NCBI GenBank assembly: GCA_037954665.1
Contig: JBBMOL010000073.1
Span: forward strand, 3,038,001-3,102,000
Length of the DNA stretch: 64,000 nt
Direction of reading: 5' to 3'
DNA from: Laguncularia racemosa
Lineage: Eukaryota; Streptophyta; Magnoliopsida; Myrtales; Combretaceae
Part shown: positions 47,451-59,806 of the stretch, piece after piece
Numbering within the stretch: position 1 is the first letter of the stretch
Layout: each line of letters begins with the position of its first letter
Notes under the pieces: model-generated
The model's database searches: none
What the model saw: only the letters and a program-made list of their open reading frames with translations
What the model was told of the DNA's origin: nothing
Translations under genes and position numbers: made by a program

Positions 47451-48300
47451 GACATGAAGTTTTAAGATGCTTGTTGGTTATGCTTTGTCATGCATACTCC
47501 CCCATATAAAGCCAGCCAGGGTTTTAGGAAGGTTTTCTATGCTTTCTCTCGCTCTTTACACCAAGGATTCATCTTTGACAACTTTCTTTAAAGATTCTTT
47601 TTGCCTAAGCTTTTCTCTTTTTTCCTAGTGAGTTTTCAATGGCTAATTTGGAGGCTCTAGCAAAAATCCATCGGTTATATGGGGACGCTTCTAAAGGTGC
47701 TTCCTCATTTGCCCCTAGCTCTACTCCCTCCCTCAAAGGTGGCAGTAGAAACACTAGTGCTTGAGTCTAACCCAACGACGGTGGTATTGGCACTCAAAGA
47801 AGAGGAGGTTCTTCATGTTATGTGTGAGGAGGTGGAGGCCTCAATCGAGAGGTCATCAGAGGAGAGTGGTTTGGCGACTACTTTGTTGTTGGTAAAGGTT
47901 GCTGTAGGTGGCCCTAATGAGGTGGCTAGCAACTTGATTGAAGCAAAGGGCGAATGGATGCAATCACATTTTAAGCTACCATTGGTCGAGAATTGTAGGC
48001 TAACATGTTTGGAAAAGTAAGCTTCTCAAATGGAGGTAGGGCAATTCTGTATGGATAGGCAACACATAGTGTTTGGCATGAGGGTGCCAATACTTGAGTT
48101 CATGATAGTGTACTTCATGATTATGAATTTGCTTCTTAAGATTATGAATAGAAGCCTCTTAGTTTCAATATCTTGCCTTAGAACTTTGAATAAATTAGCT
48201 CATCAGATTCTCCAAACTGGTTTTCTTTTCTTATTGAGGTAGCTGGACCGATGGGTGGGGTATAGGCTGGTAGGGTAGCAATTATTTCCTTTGAAATCCT
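47451..48300 (+). other. Degenerate coding-like region of unknown origin
   Basis: A TATA-like CATATAAAGCC (about 47503) is followed about 135 bp later by ATGGCTAATTTGGAGGC at 47640 (MANLEALAKIHRLYGDASKG). The frame then breaks repeatedly. The open pieces 47679-48020 and 48030-48242 lie in different frames. I do not recognise a domain. The setting next to LTR-element remains makes a decayed retroelement the likeliest source, but a dead host gene is not excluded. Confidence 0.3.
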
Positions 48301-48329
48301 AATGGCAGAAAGTTAGATCTCTAGACATT

Positions 48330-49260
48330 TTAATTGCCATAAGAGCGGTTGGGATGGTTTCTCATGTTGGGATTGTAAGTGTTACTATACGGGTTATATT
48401 GCTGCCTATTTTGATTCCCAAGATAGTCTACTTGCTCATATTGCTTATGGAGGTCCATATTCTCACTAGCATCTCCCACTTCATGTTGTGATCCTTGAGA
48501 ACTCTTAAGGGTAAAAACCCAGTGATTAAGAGCTTCCATCTTCGCCACCAAAGTAGTCATGAGATCTACTTCATATTTGCCCACTACTTTTTGCTTGCCC
48601 CTATTATTGCCCCATTGATAATTATTTTTAGCCATATCAGCAAAAAGTTTCAAGGATTCTTTTAGGGTCTTAGAATTTAATGTACTGCCAGTTGCGGCAT
48701 CTACCAATTGATGGGTGGTTTGATTAAGCCCATTCAAAAAGGTTTAAACCTACATCCATATAGGCAATTGATGGTGTGAGCGCTTTCTTAACAACTCTAT
48801 CCATCTTTGCCAAGCATCATACATGGTCTCACGGTCTTGTTGCATGAATGATGCAATGTCATTTCGGAGCTTAGCTGTCTTGCATGAAGGGAAGTAGTTA
48901 TCTAGAAATTGCTTCATTATGTCATCTCATGTAGTTAAAGCTCTAGAACCTAATGATTGAAGCCAGTATTTAGCCTTCCCCCTTAGTGAGAAAGGGAATA
49001 ATCTAATACGCACTACTTCATTCGTCACCCCATTATTCTTGAAAGTCTCATAGATTTCTAAGAATGTTTGAATGTGAGCATGGGGGTCCTCATCCAATAA
49101 TCCATCGAATTGACAGTATTATTGCAAAAGTTAAATCACCACACCCTTCATTTCGAAATTATTGGCCTCAATGGAAGGCTTCATGATAGTCGACCTTATT
49201 CCATTTAGGGTTAGTCTTGCATAATCTAAATTAGTCTTAGGTGGATCCTCAACCATGGTC
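48330..49260 (-). pseudogene. Athila-like gag, decayed
   Basis: On the - strand, from about 49255, a start like MVEDPPKTNLDYARL leads to FPFSLRGKAKYWLQSLGS, then KTAKLRNDIASFMQQDRETM and a 135-codon open piece, 48737-48330 (NGLNQTTHQLVDAATGSTLN, ending YNPYSNTYNPNMRNHPNRSY). This is the gag of Athila-type Ty3/gypsy elements. A canonical PBS and LTR lie just upstream on the same strand. No pol follows to the left, so the element is truncated near 48.3 kb. Confidence 0.85.
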
Positions 49261-49615
49261 TCCTATGTTTCCTCTTTAATATTCTCCAATAATCCTATCC
49301 CACTATCTAAAGATTCTGCAATTGATTCCTCTTCTTTTATTGCTATCGCAACTTTTATATTAAGCATTTCTCCCTCACTTGCTGATTATCCAAAAAATTC
49401 AACAATTGTATTCTTGCAAATCTTGTGAAGTGTTCTCTCAATCTCAAGGTCTAGATCGAGAATGATAGAAGGGAGAGTCTTTATCATACACTACAAAAGC
49501 AATAGCCACAAGTTAGAGTATTCTAAAGATAAAGAGGGTAGAAAGAAATAAAACAAATAAAATAAATGACTAAAGTAATAGACAATAAGGTATTTCCTAA
49601 TACTATTTCACTAGA

Positions 49616-49633
49616 TTCCCGACAACGGCGCCA
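49616..49633 (-). other. Primer-binding site of the Athila-like element
   Basis: On the - strand it reads TGGCGCCGTTGTCGGGAA, one of the most common plant Ty3/gypsy primer sites (tRNA 3'-end complement). It lies 6 bp from the CCATCA end of the LTR at 49640. Confidence 0.9.
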
Positions 49634-49639
49634 AAAACT

Positions 49640-51068
49640 TGATGGGTTGTTTTTTCAATTATATCAAATTATAAATTTATAAACAAAAAAAATCTAACGA
49701 CCTAATGTGGCAAGTATACCTATCTAATGTAATATAGATTGCGATGGGTGTCGTCATCAAGGATCTTAAAAACAAGTACTAGTATTATTGTTTTTTTTTT
49801 TGCTATTTAGTCTAAATCTTAATATGAGATTAATAAATTAAATCACTAATTAACTAATCTAATAACCCTAAGATCAATTATAATCACTGTAATAAATGAA
49901 TTCAATCACAAAAATATACCCTTCATCTTAATCCACTCTAAACCCTAGCTTTTTTATAATAAGGTATTGATTAACAATTTGTTTATGTTTTGCATTGTAG
50001 GAATTCTCAATTAAACTAATTACTTCCTCGAGTTAATTAATTAATAACCTTATATGGAATAGTGGAGACCTTTATCTCACTATCGCCCTATAAGATTTCA
50101 TTAAGTTTATAATTTCCAAATAAAAATTAAATCTTTATGCTGAAAATTGAAATTTTCCTACTTTTAGGTAAAACATGCAATCTTTCTATTTATGAAGATC
50201 TACCCTATTAGATGAGACCTCTCTCTATCTAACATGAATCAAACATGCAATCAATTTGCACGCATAAATTAATCACACAATAGTTAAAATACATGAATAG
50301 ATACAAAGATATAAACTTTTCATTAATTAATAAGTAATTCAATCACATGGTTTAGAGTTCCACAAGATGCAAGGCATATAAATCTACTCCTCTATGAAAT
50401 TTACAGTAATCAAGAGAAATCTAGAGAAGTAATAAGAATTCATGATGAAAATAATAAACCCTCATAGATGTTTTGGTGATTTCCGATGATGCTCCAACAA
50501 TTTTACTCTCCAGATTCATGATTTTGCTCTCTTAGGGTTTTTAGAGTAGTTGTGAAAAAAAAAAAAATCTAGATCCCTAATTTTCGTAATAAAGTGAGTA
50601 TTTGTAGTATAAGAAATAGGGTAGTATGCATGGTTTAGTGCACACTTGTGCTTGAGGCCGTGTACTTTGGAAAAAAAGTGAAATTCTGGTATTCTAAGTT
50701 CTACATGGTCGTGCTCGGGGTTATGCACTCTGGAATTCCTGTAGTTTCTTCTTTAGGCATATTTCTTACTTCACTGCTACTCTTTGCACAACTTGTATAA
50801 CAGTTAAGGCACAATTTTACGATACATTCTGATCACTTTTTGCTCTCCAGCACTAGCGCCAACACGATCATACTGAAGGTTTTGTACATGTGAAAATTAC
50901 CTTTTCTTATATTTTGCTCTAATCTTCTTTAAATTGCACTTTTTAAACCTTGAAGTCAAATATCAAGCACTTAAGTATCTTTTTCTTGATAAATTCACAC
51001 AAAATTTATAAAAAAAAAAAAATCACAGTCAATAAATACTATAAATAAGTTTCTTTTAGCACTTATCA
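49640..51068 (-). repeat. 5' LTR of the Athila-like element
   Basis: Read on the - strand it starts TGATAAGTGCTAAAAG (from 51068) and ends CCCATCA at 49640, with TG…CA termini. It is 1429 bp long, normal for Athila-type LTRs. The PBS follows directly. No second copy is seen in the window. Confidence 0.8.
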
Positions 51069-51271
51069 CTAAACCTTATTTGTTAAGGTTGATGTTGTTT
51101 ACCTAGATTGCATTTAAGCACTGTTCTAGTCGACTAAACTACTCTAAGAGCTATATGTACTCTACAAGTTAGTGTAGTGGATGGTTGATTTCAAAGGCAA
51201 CAATAATTAGAGGTTAGAGGTTAGTTCTTGTACTTTAAGACATTATGCATAGGAGTGTGTGGGGTGTTAAG

Positions 51272-51288
51272 CCCCATAGTGGGCACCA
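51272..51288 (-). other. Second, separate PBS-like site
   Basis: The - strand sequence TGGTGCCCACTATGGGG resembles the TGGCGCCCACCGTGGGG primer site of RIRE2/Grande-like Ty3 elements. It is followed on the + side by TGTTGGCATACA (51291), which would be the LTR edge. It implies another - strand LTR element into which the Athila-like element may have inserted. Confidence 0.5.
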
Positions 51289-51290
51289 AA

Positions 51291-53540
51291 TGTTGGCATA
51301 CAATCCTCACACCCTATTCACCTGGTCTAACTTCCTTATTGTTTTTAAGCCACATAAGCTAATGAAGGGCATTGGAGAGAATTACAACATTACCACTCTA
51401 ATGCCTATGTTAGTAAGGTGTAGAAGTGTAAAGAGATTACAACAATAACATTTAAAGAGAGAGAATGTGTTATGCGCTCAACTTACTTGTTCAAGAGGGA
51501 GTCTTTGACTTATATGGGCTTCCATAGGATGGGCATCCAATTAACATTTGCCCATGCCCTTAGACCCGTAGGTATCAAGTACCCTCAATCATTAGTTAAC
51601 ATTTGGCAAACCCCTTAAGTATTAGGGCCATCATGGCTCTTCAGCTATCCTATTAGAATGTGACTCCTTAAGCAGCCTATCTACCCTTTATTAGAGAGAT
51701 GGGCATGAGTTGGACTAGGAGCCTCTAGATTAGGGTGAAGTGGGCATTTCAATAGGCTAAGGGTTTAGGCTAAAGGTTTAGTCAGAAATGGCTACAAAAA
51801 CTTTACAATCCCATAACTTGCAAATCCAACACCACATGACTATAATCATATAACTATTGGAAAACTCAAATTATAAGCTACCAAAAACTGTCATTTTGAA
51901 TCAAAATTATATATAGTTGAAAATTACCCATTTTTTAGGTGTACTGATCCAAATCTTTTATATTTTTAATATTTTAGAAATAATGGATTGTTAAAAAAGA
52001 GAGTGAATGGTTAGAGGAAATTTTTGTAATCCCTCTAATCTTTTTGTATTAATATTTTATTTTCATAATTATTATGTTTTTTGTATCTCTCTTTTATTTT
52101 AAGTAATAATCCACATGGGTTGGAAATGTATTTTGAACTTTACAATTTTACATACATTATGATTATTCTTACTTTTATGAATTTATTTATATTTATTTTA
52201 AATAACCTTTATATTTTGTATATATGTTCGATATTTTATACTTTTGCTTAAAATTTGATATTCTTTTCCTTATATATAAATTCTCATTCCTCATAATATA
52301 ATTTCAAAATTATAAGATTATAAACATTAAAATTTTGCAACAATTATTTATGCGCCTAGGAGAGCTCAATTTCACTAGGTCGTCAACTCATGAGGCAAAT
52401 GAGTGTAGTGGGTCTTTCCCGGTACGGAAAAAAATATAAGATGAGTGAACTAGGTTTAGCAAATGTGTGTTGCTCGCATGGATATTACATACCAAAAAAG
52501 CAACCACTCAACTTAATAGCTACTTTTGTGTGATGCACAAAGTAAAATTAGGTGTTGTCACCACAACCTTACCAAAGGGTTGATAAGAGAAGGAGTTTGA
52601 GATTGAGCACACTCATAAGTGGAGAAAAGTATATTTTGTATATTCTTGATTGATTCCAATTGATTAAAAAAATGAACTATTTACAGTAAGTCCATTAGGA
52701 TTAAGGCTAAAAATAGGAAAATAAGAAATGATATATTTTAAAAGAGTAATTACATAAACATAGTACTATCTTAAATGGGTAAAAAAGGTAAAGATAGTCC
52801 TAGGAATAATCTAGAATATGTCCTTTGCCAATTGCTAGGACAGACACATGTCATTGTGGGTTAGAAGGTTGTCTAGCAAATAAGACAAATTGTACTAGGC
52901 CTTCTGGTTGGAGTTGACTATGTTTTGGGAGAGCTCATGTAGTACGGTTGTCAACTGGCCTACGTAGTTCTCTGCTCGATTAGTTGGTGGGTTGTAGCAA
53001 AACTTTGATGGATCAAACACTAGGCTAAGTCGATTGTCATTACTAGTAAGTCTTTGGGGGTTGTTCAATAAGTTACTCCAAGTTAGCCCATCAAGGTCAC
53101 CCTTAACTTAAGTGATTATTAAGGGGGTACTTCTATTGTGTGGGTCATGCAACTCATAAAATTGGGCAAGGTTGGATTCTTCCTTAATAGGCTAATTAGA
53201 CATGACCCTCATTGTAAGGTTCTAAAGTTTGCGTGCTTTAGCCTTAGTGATGGGACTAGAGGTCAGATTTCTATCAATTATTATTTTAAATTCATATTGA
53301 TTTTTAAAAATACTAAAACTAAAGAGCTAAGCAAGTCTACTTAAGAAAAATAACTATCTTTAATTGTGCAATTTTAAGTCAAACTGAAAATTTCCAAATA
53401 GTTTATAACACAAAATTTCTTATAAATATAATTTTACTGTCATACAATTTCCACTTTGCAAATTATCGAATCACAATGTTTGAAAAATCTACTATAATAC
53501 TATAAGCACAAAGTTCAAAAAATCAATACTAGAATACTAT
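51291..53540 (-). mobile_element. Probable LTR and other retroelement remains
   Basis: This begins with TG right next to the PBS-like site, as an LTR should. I could not find the other LTR edge or a second copy, so the end is arbitrary. No protein domain is readable. The text at 52590-53115 also has an LTR-like feel, but this is weak. Confidence 0.35.
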
Positions 53541-53541
53541 G

Positions 53542-54272
53542 TAGGGGTAAGTGAGTAATCTTGTTTTATAAGGTACCCACATGTATCTTACTTAATCAAG
53601 TAGGTTTTTAATGGGTATTAAGTGAGTAATCTCATTTTGTAAGGTACTCACTCGTATCTTGCTTAATTAGGTTGGTTTCAAATAGATATTAAGGGTTAAA
53701 GGATAAGTTTTGAATATAAGATTTCCAAAACGTGTTTCTACAAGATAAGATACGGGTATGAGGTCATCCTATCCTATATACACCTTGGAACTTGTACTAT
53801 AAGGTATAGTTGCAAGTTCCAAGTACCTTGTACCAACCTTATAAAAGAATATTAAATAAATAATAAAAAATGACATTATATTTTTCAATCAATAAATGTT
53901 TGAATAAAAAAAATAACAAAGGAGTTTAGACTCATAAGTTAATAACTTAAATAGCTAAATTAATATCACCTCTCAAACTTTATGTTTTCAAATTTTTTTC
54001 CTTTTTCTTCCCCATTTTCCTCTTCAACTTTATGTTTTTTATTTTTTTCTCCTTACTCTTTCCTATTTGCTAAATAGTAAAATCACGTAAACTTAAAATA
54101 ATAAAGAGAAGAAAAATAATTTTTTTTTTTCATTTTATAGGGTACAAGGTATAGGATGATTTAATTGTATTACAAAATAGGTTCTAATTCCAAAATTTAT
54201 GAATTTATATCTTATAGGATAAGATACAAGTAAAGCTTTATATCCTACTCACCTTATACTCACTCACCCCTA
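53542..54272. mobile_element. Non-autonomous DNA transposon with 16-bp inverted ends
   Basis: TAGGGGTAAGTGAGTA at 53542-53557 and TACTCACTCACCCCTA at 54257-54272 are inverted copies with one mismatch. The inside (731 bp overall) is AT-rich and non-coding. It contains a diverged direct repeat of about 75 bp near each left-end copy (AAGGTACxCAC…GTATCTTxCTTAAT at 53569 and 53640) and a perfect 11-bp hairpin, CTTGGAACTTG/CAAGTTCCAAG, near 53784-53822. The TIR style recalls hAT-type elements, but no matching 8-bp target duplication is seen. Confidence 0.65.
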
Positions 54273-54785
54273 ATGGGAGACATATATAACAAAATGTTAT
54301 ACTATGTGAAAGTGCATAATTCAACGAGTTAGAAAATTTACATTTCAAGGCTAAATGAAAGCTGGTATGTAAGTTATGATCATTTTAAATTTTACTTAAT
54401 TTGGGCGATTAAAGGAAGTATGTTAGATCTTATTTAAGTATTTTTATGAACTTCTTAACAATATAAAGTTTGCTAAAATTAGACATTACATACAAAAGTT
54501 ATGTATAATAAAAAATATTGATATAATTTTTTTTTCAAAATATTTATTAATTGACAAAAATTAAAAATAAAGTATAAATACCAAAATGTAAAATAAAATA
54601 AACGGTCATTAGCTTACTTGTTAACAAAGATACAAAATTGAAATCAAATTTAAGAAATAAACACTAATCATAAAAAATAAAAGGTTCAGACAATAAATTG
54701 GCAAAAGTTGAAAATACAAGTACTTTTCATGCCTTTATTCCTATATTATCAGTATAAAATATCTCCTCTAATAGCAATACCCTAC
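54273..54785. other. AT-rich intergenic DNA
   Basis: Nothing recognisable. A-rich text with no ORF above background. Confidence 0.35.
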
Positions 54786-54955
54786 AATCAGCCCATAACT
54801 CTCCATATATTTGGCCACAACATAAGTATAACTAACTCATAATCACACAACACTACATCTACATAGTAACACAACCTACACCTATGTACTCATACTATCC
54901 TAGCTCTTAGATCCTTTTTTTCCCATCTTATCCCCTAAATCGATAACTAACGATT

Positions 54956-55110
54956 ATGGCGGATACGACAAGATATGCTTTTGTGGTTCTTATATTATTG
55001 GTATTGCATTGAGAAAAACCCCTGACGCGGTTGAGGGGTAACTGACCGAAAGGAAAGCGGGTAAACCGCCGGCTTATTATTGTACTCAGAAAACCTGGCT
55101 TGTGTATACA
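54956..55110 (+). pseudogene. Possible remnant of a small secreted-peptide gene
   Basis: In an otherwise very AT-rich area, about 150 bp are clearly GC-richer. The ATG at 54956 opens MADTTRYAFVVLILLVLH, which looks like a signal peptide, then meets a stop. A second frame continues ALRKTPDAVEG, stop, LTERKAGKPPAYYCTQKTWL. Upstream is a CA-rich leader-like stretch with CCATATATTTGG near 54803. I do not recognise the family. The antisense ORF 55113-54928 may be a shadow. It could equally be a chance island. Confidence 0.25.
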
Positions 55111-55114
55111 CATA

Positions 55115-58100
55115 CATAAGGAGTTACTCCATTATTTCCATTACTTAGCTTTGTTGTAACAATATATCATTTCCTATATTTTAGTATAAGAATTATTGTC
55201 ATGATATAGTATCCATAAATTAGTCTTTTCCCCCACTAGATGCTCGAATCTATTATAACTCTTCATTAGTAATACCTTTTTGCAATTCCTTCTAATTGTT
55301 TATGATTTAAAAGTTTTATTACTTACACCTTTTCAATATTAGTATTTTTTGGTCATTAATAATTTTTTTTAATTATATATTTAAGAGACATGTTCTTTCT
55401 ATAAAAAACAACAACAGATGTAACCCTTATTTGACTTAAAATAAAATGATATAACTCTAGCTTTCTTAAAAAGTTGTAACTCTTCTAGATATAGAATTTT
55501 AATGTATAGAAAGACCACTAACGGTTACATTAAATAATAGTAATTATACCATATTTGAATCAATTTATGAATATATATTATTAATATGTAAATTATGATA
55601 ATCTTTTAATTTTTTTATTATTTTCATAAATATGTATATATTTTAAATTAAGATCTACACATGTTGTAGGCTTTTAATTAGTTAGCATTAAAATTAGAGT
55701 AATAATGTGTAGCAATAGGATAGTTATCCATATTATACATTGTAAACACATGCGAAATCAATGTGAGAGGAATGGATGACATATTTAATAGTCTCTCAAG
55801 AAGAGAAACTTTTTGTCAAGACCTATTATTTATAGATCAAATGTTTAGATTGTTAAATTCTTTCCTTTTTTATTTAGTTTTGCAAATCTAAAACCATGAA
55901 ATTTGCCTATATAACATGTCCCACTAACTATCGCCACTCCTCATTCGATCCACACATGGTATCTCAAAGAAAGATTAGAATAGATAAACACCCTTGAGAA
56001 ATGAGGAAGCTCAGCAAGCAAGCGCTGCCAAAAAAACACAAGTATTATACAAGCACATGCATTGTAGTTATATATATGTGAAATAGGTAAGATCAAATAG
56101 CAATTGCTATCTAAGTTAATTTTCTTATGTTTAGGGAGGTGTTGACAATAACAAACGACAAGTGTCTTAGTCCCAAAACTAGCATCAATACCAACACCAA
56201 CACTAATTATCTTATCTTGATTTCTTTAGTATTGCCTCAATACATGATTAGCAGTGGAAATTTAGCACTTCACCACTAATTTGAACACAACTTGATAAGA
56301 GATGGTGATAATTAGTTCTGTATAAACAAAACTTAACACAATAAATAAATGGGTTAAACCCATTTGGACCATTCATAAACGTATCTAATCAAAATACACT
56401 ACCTAAACCCGATTACAAAGTTGCTGGTCCCATAAGTATATCCAAGTTTGACCCATGAACCCTTATAATACTAGGAATTTTGAATTTTATAGTTTAACTT
56501 CATATACTATTATAAATTTACTCCAATCTCTTCACTAATGTCCTCCTGCATGTACCCCCACCCCTATGTCAACTTTGACTCAAGTTCTAATAAAAACATT
56601 GCTCTTAAATAGGGAAATAATTATTACATTTATTTAAGAAAAATAAAAAATATTTATATATTTTTAAAAGTAATAAATGACATTTAGGGAGATTTAATGT
56701 AGTGGTTAGAGCTTACATTCATTTCTTTGAGGGTAAGGTTCAATTTTTACTTAATTCATTTTTTCACCAACTTTTCATTTGTCTTTGCCTTTTCTCTTTT
56801 TTTTTGTTTATTTTTCTTTCTTTTGCATGGTTCCAAATATTATTTTCTTCTTCTTCTTCTTCTTTTTTTTTCATAATTGCATTGTTTTTAGTTTATACTC
56901 AATTTGAATTTTTTCCACACATTTATTTAGATAACTTTGGTAATAGAACTGTTTAGACAGTAAAACAATAAGTTTTTAAGCAAAAGTAATAAAATTAAAT
57001 TCTATATATTTGAAAGTATTAGTTAACTAAGTGAAAATCTCTAAATATAAATTTATTAATTAAGTTTTAACGTAAATTATAATTATAAGTGCACTAGTTA
57101 CTTATTGTAATTTTCCTAAAAAATTAATTTATTTCTATTATATATTTAAAAATGTTATGTTACATTTCTTAATAATCCTTTTGTATATATAAGATGTACT
57201 AATGAATAATATTCTATTAATAATTCTATATTAACTTGAGTAAGGAAATTCTTCCCCCTCGCCATTTGTCCCTACTTTTAGATTTTGATTTCCTTGACAT
57301 TGTAATCTCTAGCATTTTAAGACCAAAAAGAATATGTATATATATTTGATCCTCTCTCTGTGTACAAACCAATTTACAAGGTTACCTTATTCAGACCTCA
57401 ACCTCATTAATGAAACCACTTGTTATAATTAATCATTTATATGTATTACTTTTCATTTAAGTTAGATATCTCATACTATGAAATGAACCCCAATAACTAT
57501 ACCATAATTTTTTTATTTAAATTAGCTACATAACACCTAAGGTTTGAATTGTTAGTTGGTTTCGTTTGCTATTATATTTTCATCTAACTTGCCTATATAT
57601 TTAATTTGGAAATAGAATGTTATCTTTGCAATTATATATTTTTGATAATTTCTAATGTGGTTTTATTATAAGTAGCAAATTTAAGATTACACTAGAAACA
57701 TGTTTTTGGGATACAAACTTAATAGTTATGATATGGTTATTTTAAAATCTTTTTTATTGATAAACAGGTTCAATACAAACACAACACCTATTCAATAAAA
57801 GGTTCATGTTATGGTTTTGAGGTTTTTGTATTCAAATGATTGCCTTATCATAATAGTAATGCATACCATTAGTTGGAGATCCATTACATTGGTGACTCAC
57901 TTGTCCACTTATAAGTGGCACTTCGAAAGAGTGCAAAAACATAAATAGAAACTACCAAAACACATATATAGCACTACCCCAATATCATTTTAATCCCTTC
58001 TCTCATCACACATAAATATCAACAACACTTGAAACAATATGTAACATCATTTCCATCATGAATTTCATCAAGCAAACAATCAAAATGTACTCATTTATCA

Positions 58101-59640
58101 AATTTCCCACTCATCAAGATCTAGTGATTTATGGCTAGAAATAATCCTCGACAGGTTGCAAGAGATTGAGTTGTTCACCTAGAATCAAAGAATAACAATT
58201 TACTATGGAATATAGTAACTAAACTAAGTGAAACCTGAATTAAGTTGAGTTTATGAATCATTTTACAAAGAAACTTTTGAAACTAAACATTTTACGTTCG
58301 TTTTCAATTCAATCCAAAACTTAAATTGAATTTTTGCCTATCAAGATTGGTATAGATGTGAAGTCCTCTTTATATATAAGTTGTTTTTTATTTGATTGTG
58401 ATTTGGAGAAGTTGCAAGCCATTGAAGTTTGATAAAAATTTTAAAAATAGAAATAAGAGAGAGTACTATGTGTTGTGTTTTGAAGGAGGAAATGAGGAGA
58501 GAAAGATGAAAGCCTCTAAAATATTTACCTCAATACTAAGATAGCATTTGATTGTTATTATTTTATGGTATTAGATTGGCCAAAATCCTTAGTATTTTGT
58601 TTAGTTAGTATAGTCAGTTAAGTTATTGGATGGAAGAAATATCAAGATATTAGACAAAACCTAATCCATCTATTTGATAGTATAAAAAAATTATTTCATT
58701 TGACAAAATAAACACAATCTTAAAAACCCAAATATAACTTTATATTATCATCATTCTTTTTGCTATCTACATCAAAACTCTTTTTGGTGAATTCTCATGC
58801 TGACATAAAAAATAACTCAATATTATTATAAAAATTTATGTTATATATTGTATAAACTAAACATGATATAAGAGAATTATATTATACTTTTCTTCTCGTA
58901 TAGTACTGTCCTATTCTCCTTATATTGTTTAGTTTTGTCAACTAAATACTACCTAAGTATGAGTCGTAGGGTTATTATCCAATTGTTAGGTTCGACTAGC
59001 AAGCATAATAACGGTCATAGTTAGTTATCCAAATTGTAATATTTTTGGATGGAATTTTATGTATGGTTTAAATAAAATATATTAAATATAAATATAAATA
59101 TAATCTTAAAATGCTTAATTGACTATCGTAAACCTTTAATTTGATTTTCTTTTATATTTTCATTATAAATTACCTAATAAGTTCACTGCATTTTAAATTC
59201 GGTACTATTTTGTTTAATGCTTTTATTAAATCGTTAACTTAGCATTATTCACTATTGAAATCCATGGAGCTTCACAATGCATGCCTTGCAAAACTTTATA
59301 AGATAATGAAGAAATATTTTACATTTTTAATGCATTTTCTTGTTCATAAGCTTGTAATTAATATTAAAAATATGCAAATAATTTGTTTCTTTGACTTCAA
59401 TAAATTCAATTCATGACTATGTCCGTTATAGTCTAAGGAAATAATTCAGAAATACTAATCTTTTAATGGAAAAAATCCATGTTTAATTTTCTCTCCCATG
59501 GTTGAAATATGTATAGTTGAAAAAAAAAAAAAAATCAGTCCATGTGCCGTCCGCACGCTCAGCTCAATAATCAGTGAAGTAAATTCATCTCGTATGGTAG
59601 GGGTATATTAGTAAAATTATACCACGTGATCGTTTGTCCG
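55115..59640. other. Long AT-rich intergenic stretch, no gene recognised
   Basis: It holds a TTC-repeat near 56848-56865 and many poly-A/T runs. A tRNA-like SINE head is listed separately. No domain, splice-consistent exon chain or RNA gene was found. Confidence 0.4.
56692..56750 (+). repeat. tRNA-like SINE head
   Basis: TAGTGGTTAGAGCTTAC is close to an RNA polymerase III A-box, and AAGGTTCAATTTTTAC lies about 30 bp later at B-box distance. This layout fits the 5' end of a tRNA-derived SINE. The body and tail are not delimited. Confidence 0.5.
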
Positions 59641-59806
59641 CAGTGCCGTTCAATTCAATTCTTCCGCTCTTCCCGCTCGTGTGCTTTTCAAAAAACCTAA
59701 AGATTCTCCCTCATTTTTCCACTCATCACACTCAAATTAGGATTTTCAATTCCAACTTGTAATCCAATCCAACCACCGGCTGGATCCTACTTGAAGACTT
59801 AAGGGA

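Noticed and set aside
47679..48020. 113-aa ORF as a gene
   Set aside because: It has no domain, it follows an ATG in another frame at 47640, and the surroundings are retroelement debris; kept only as an unknown degenerate region.
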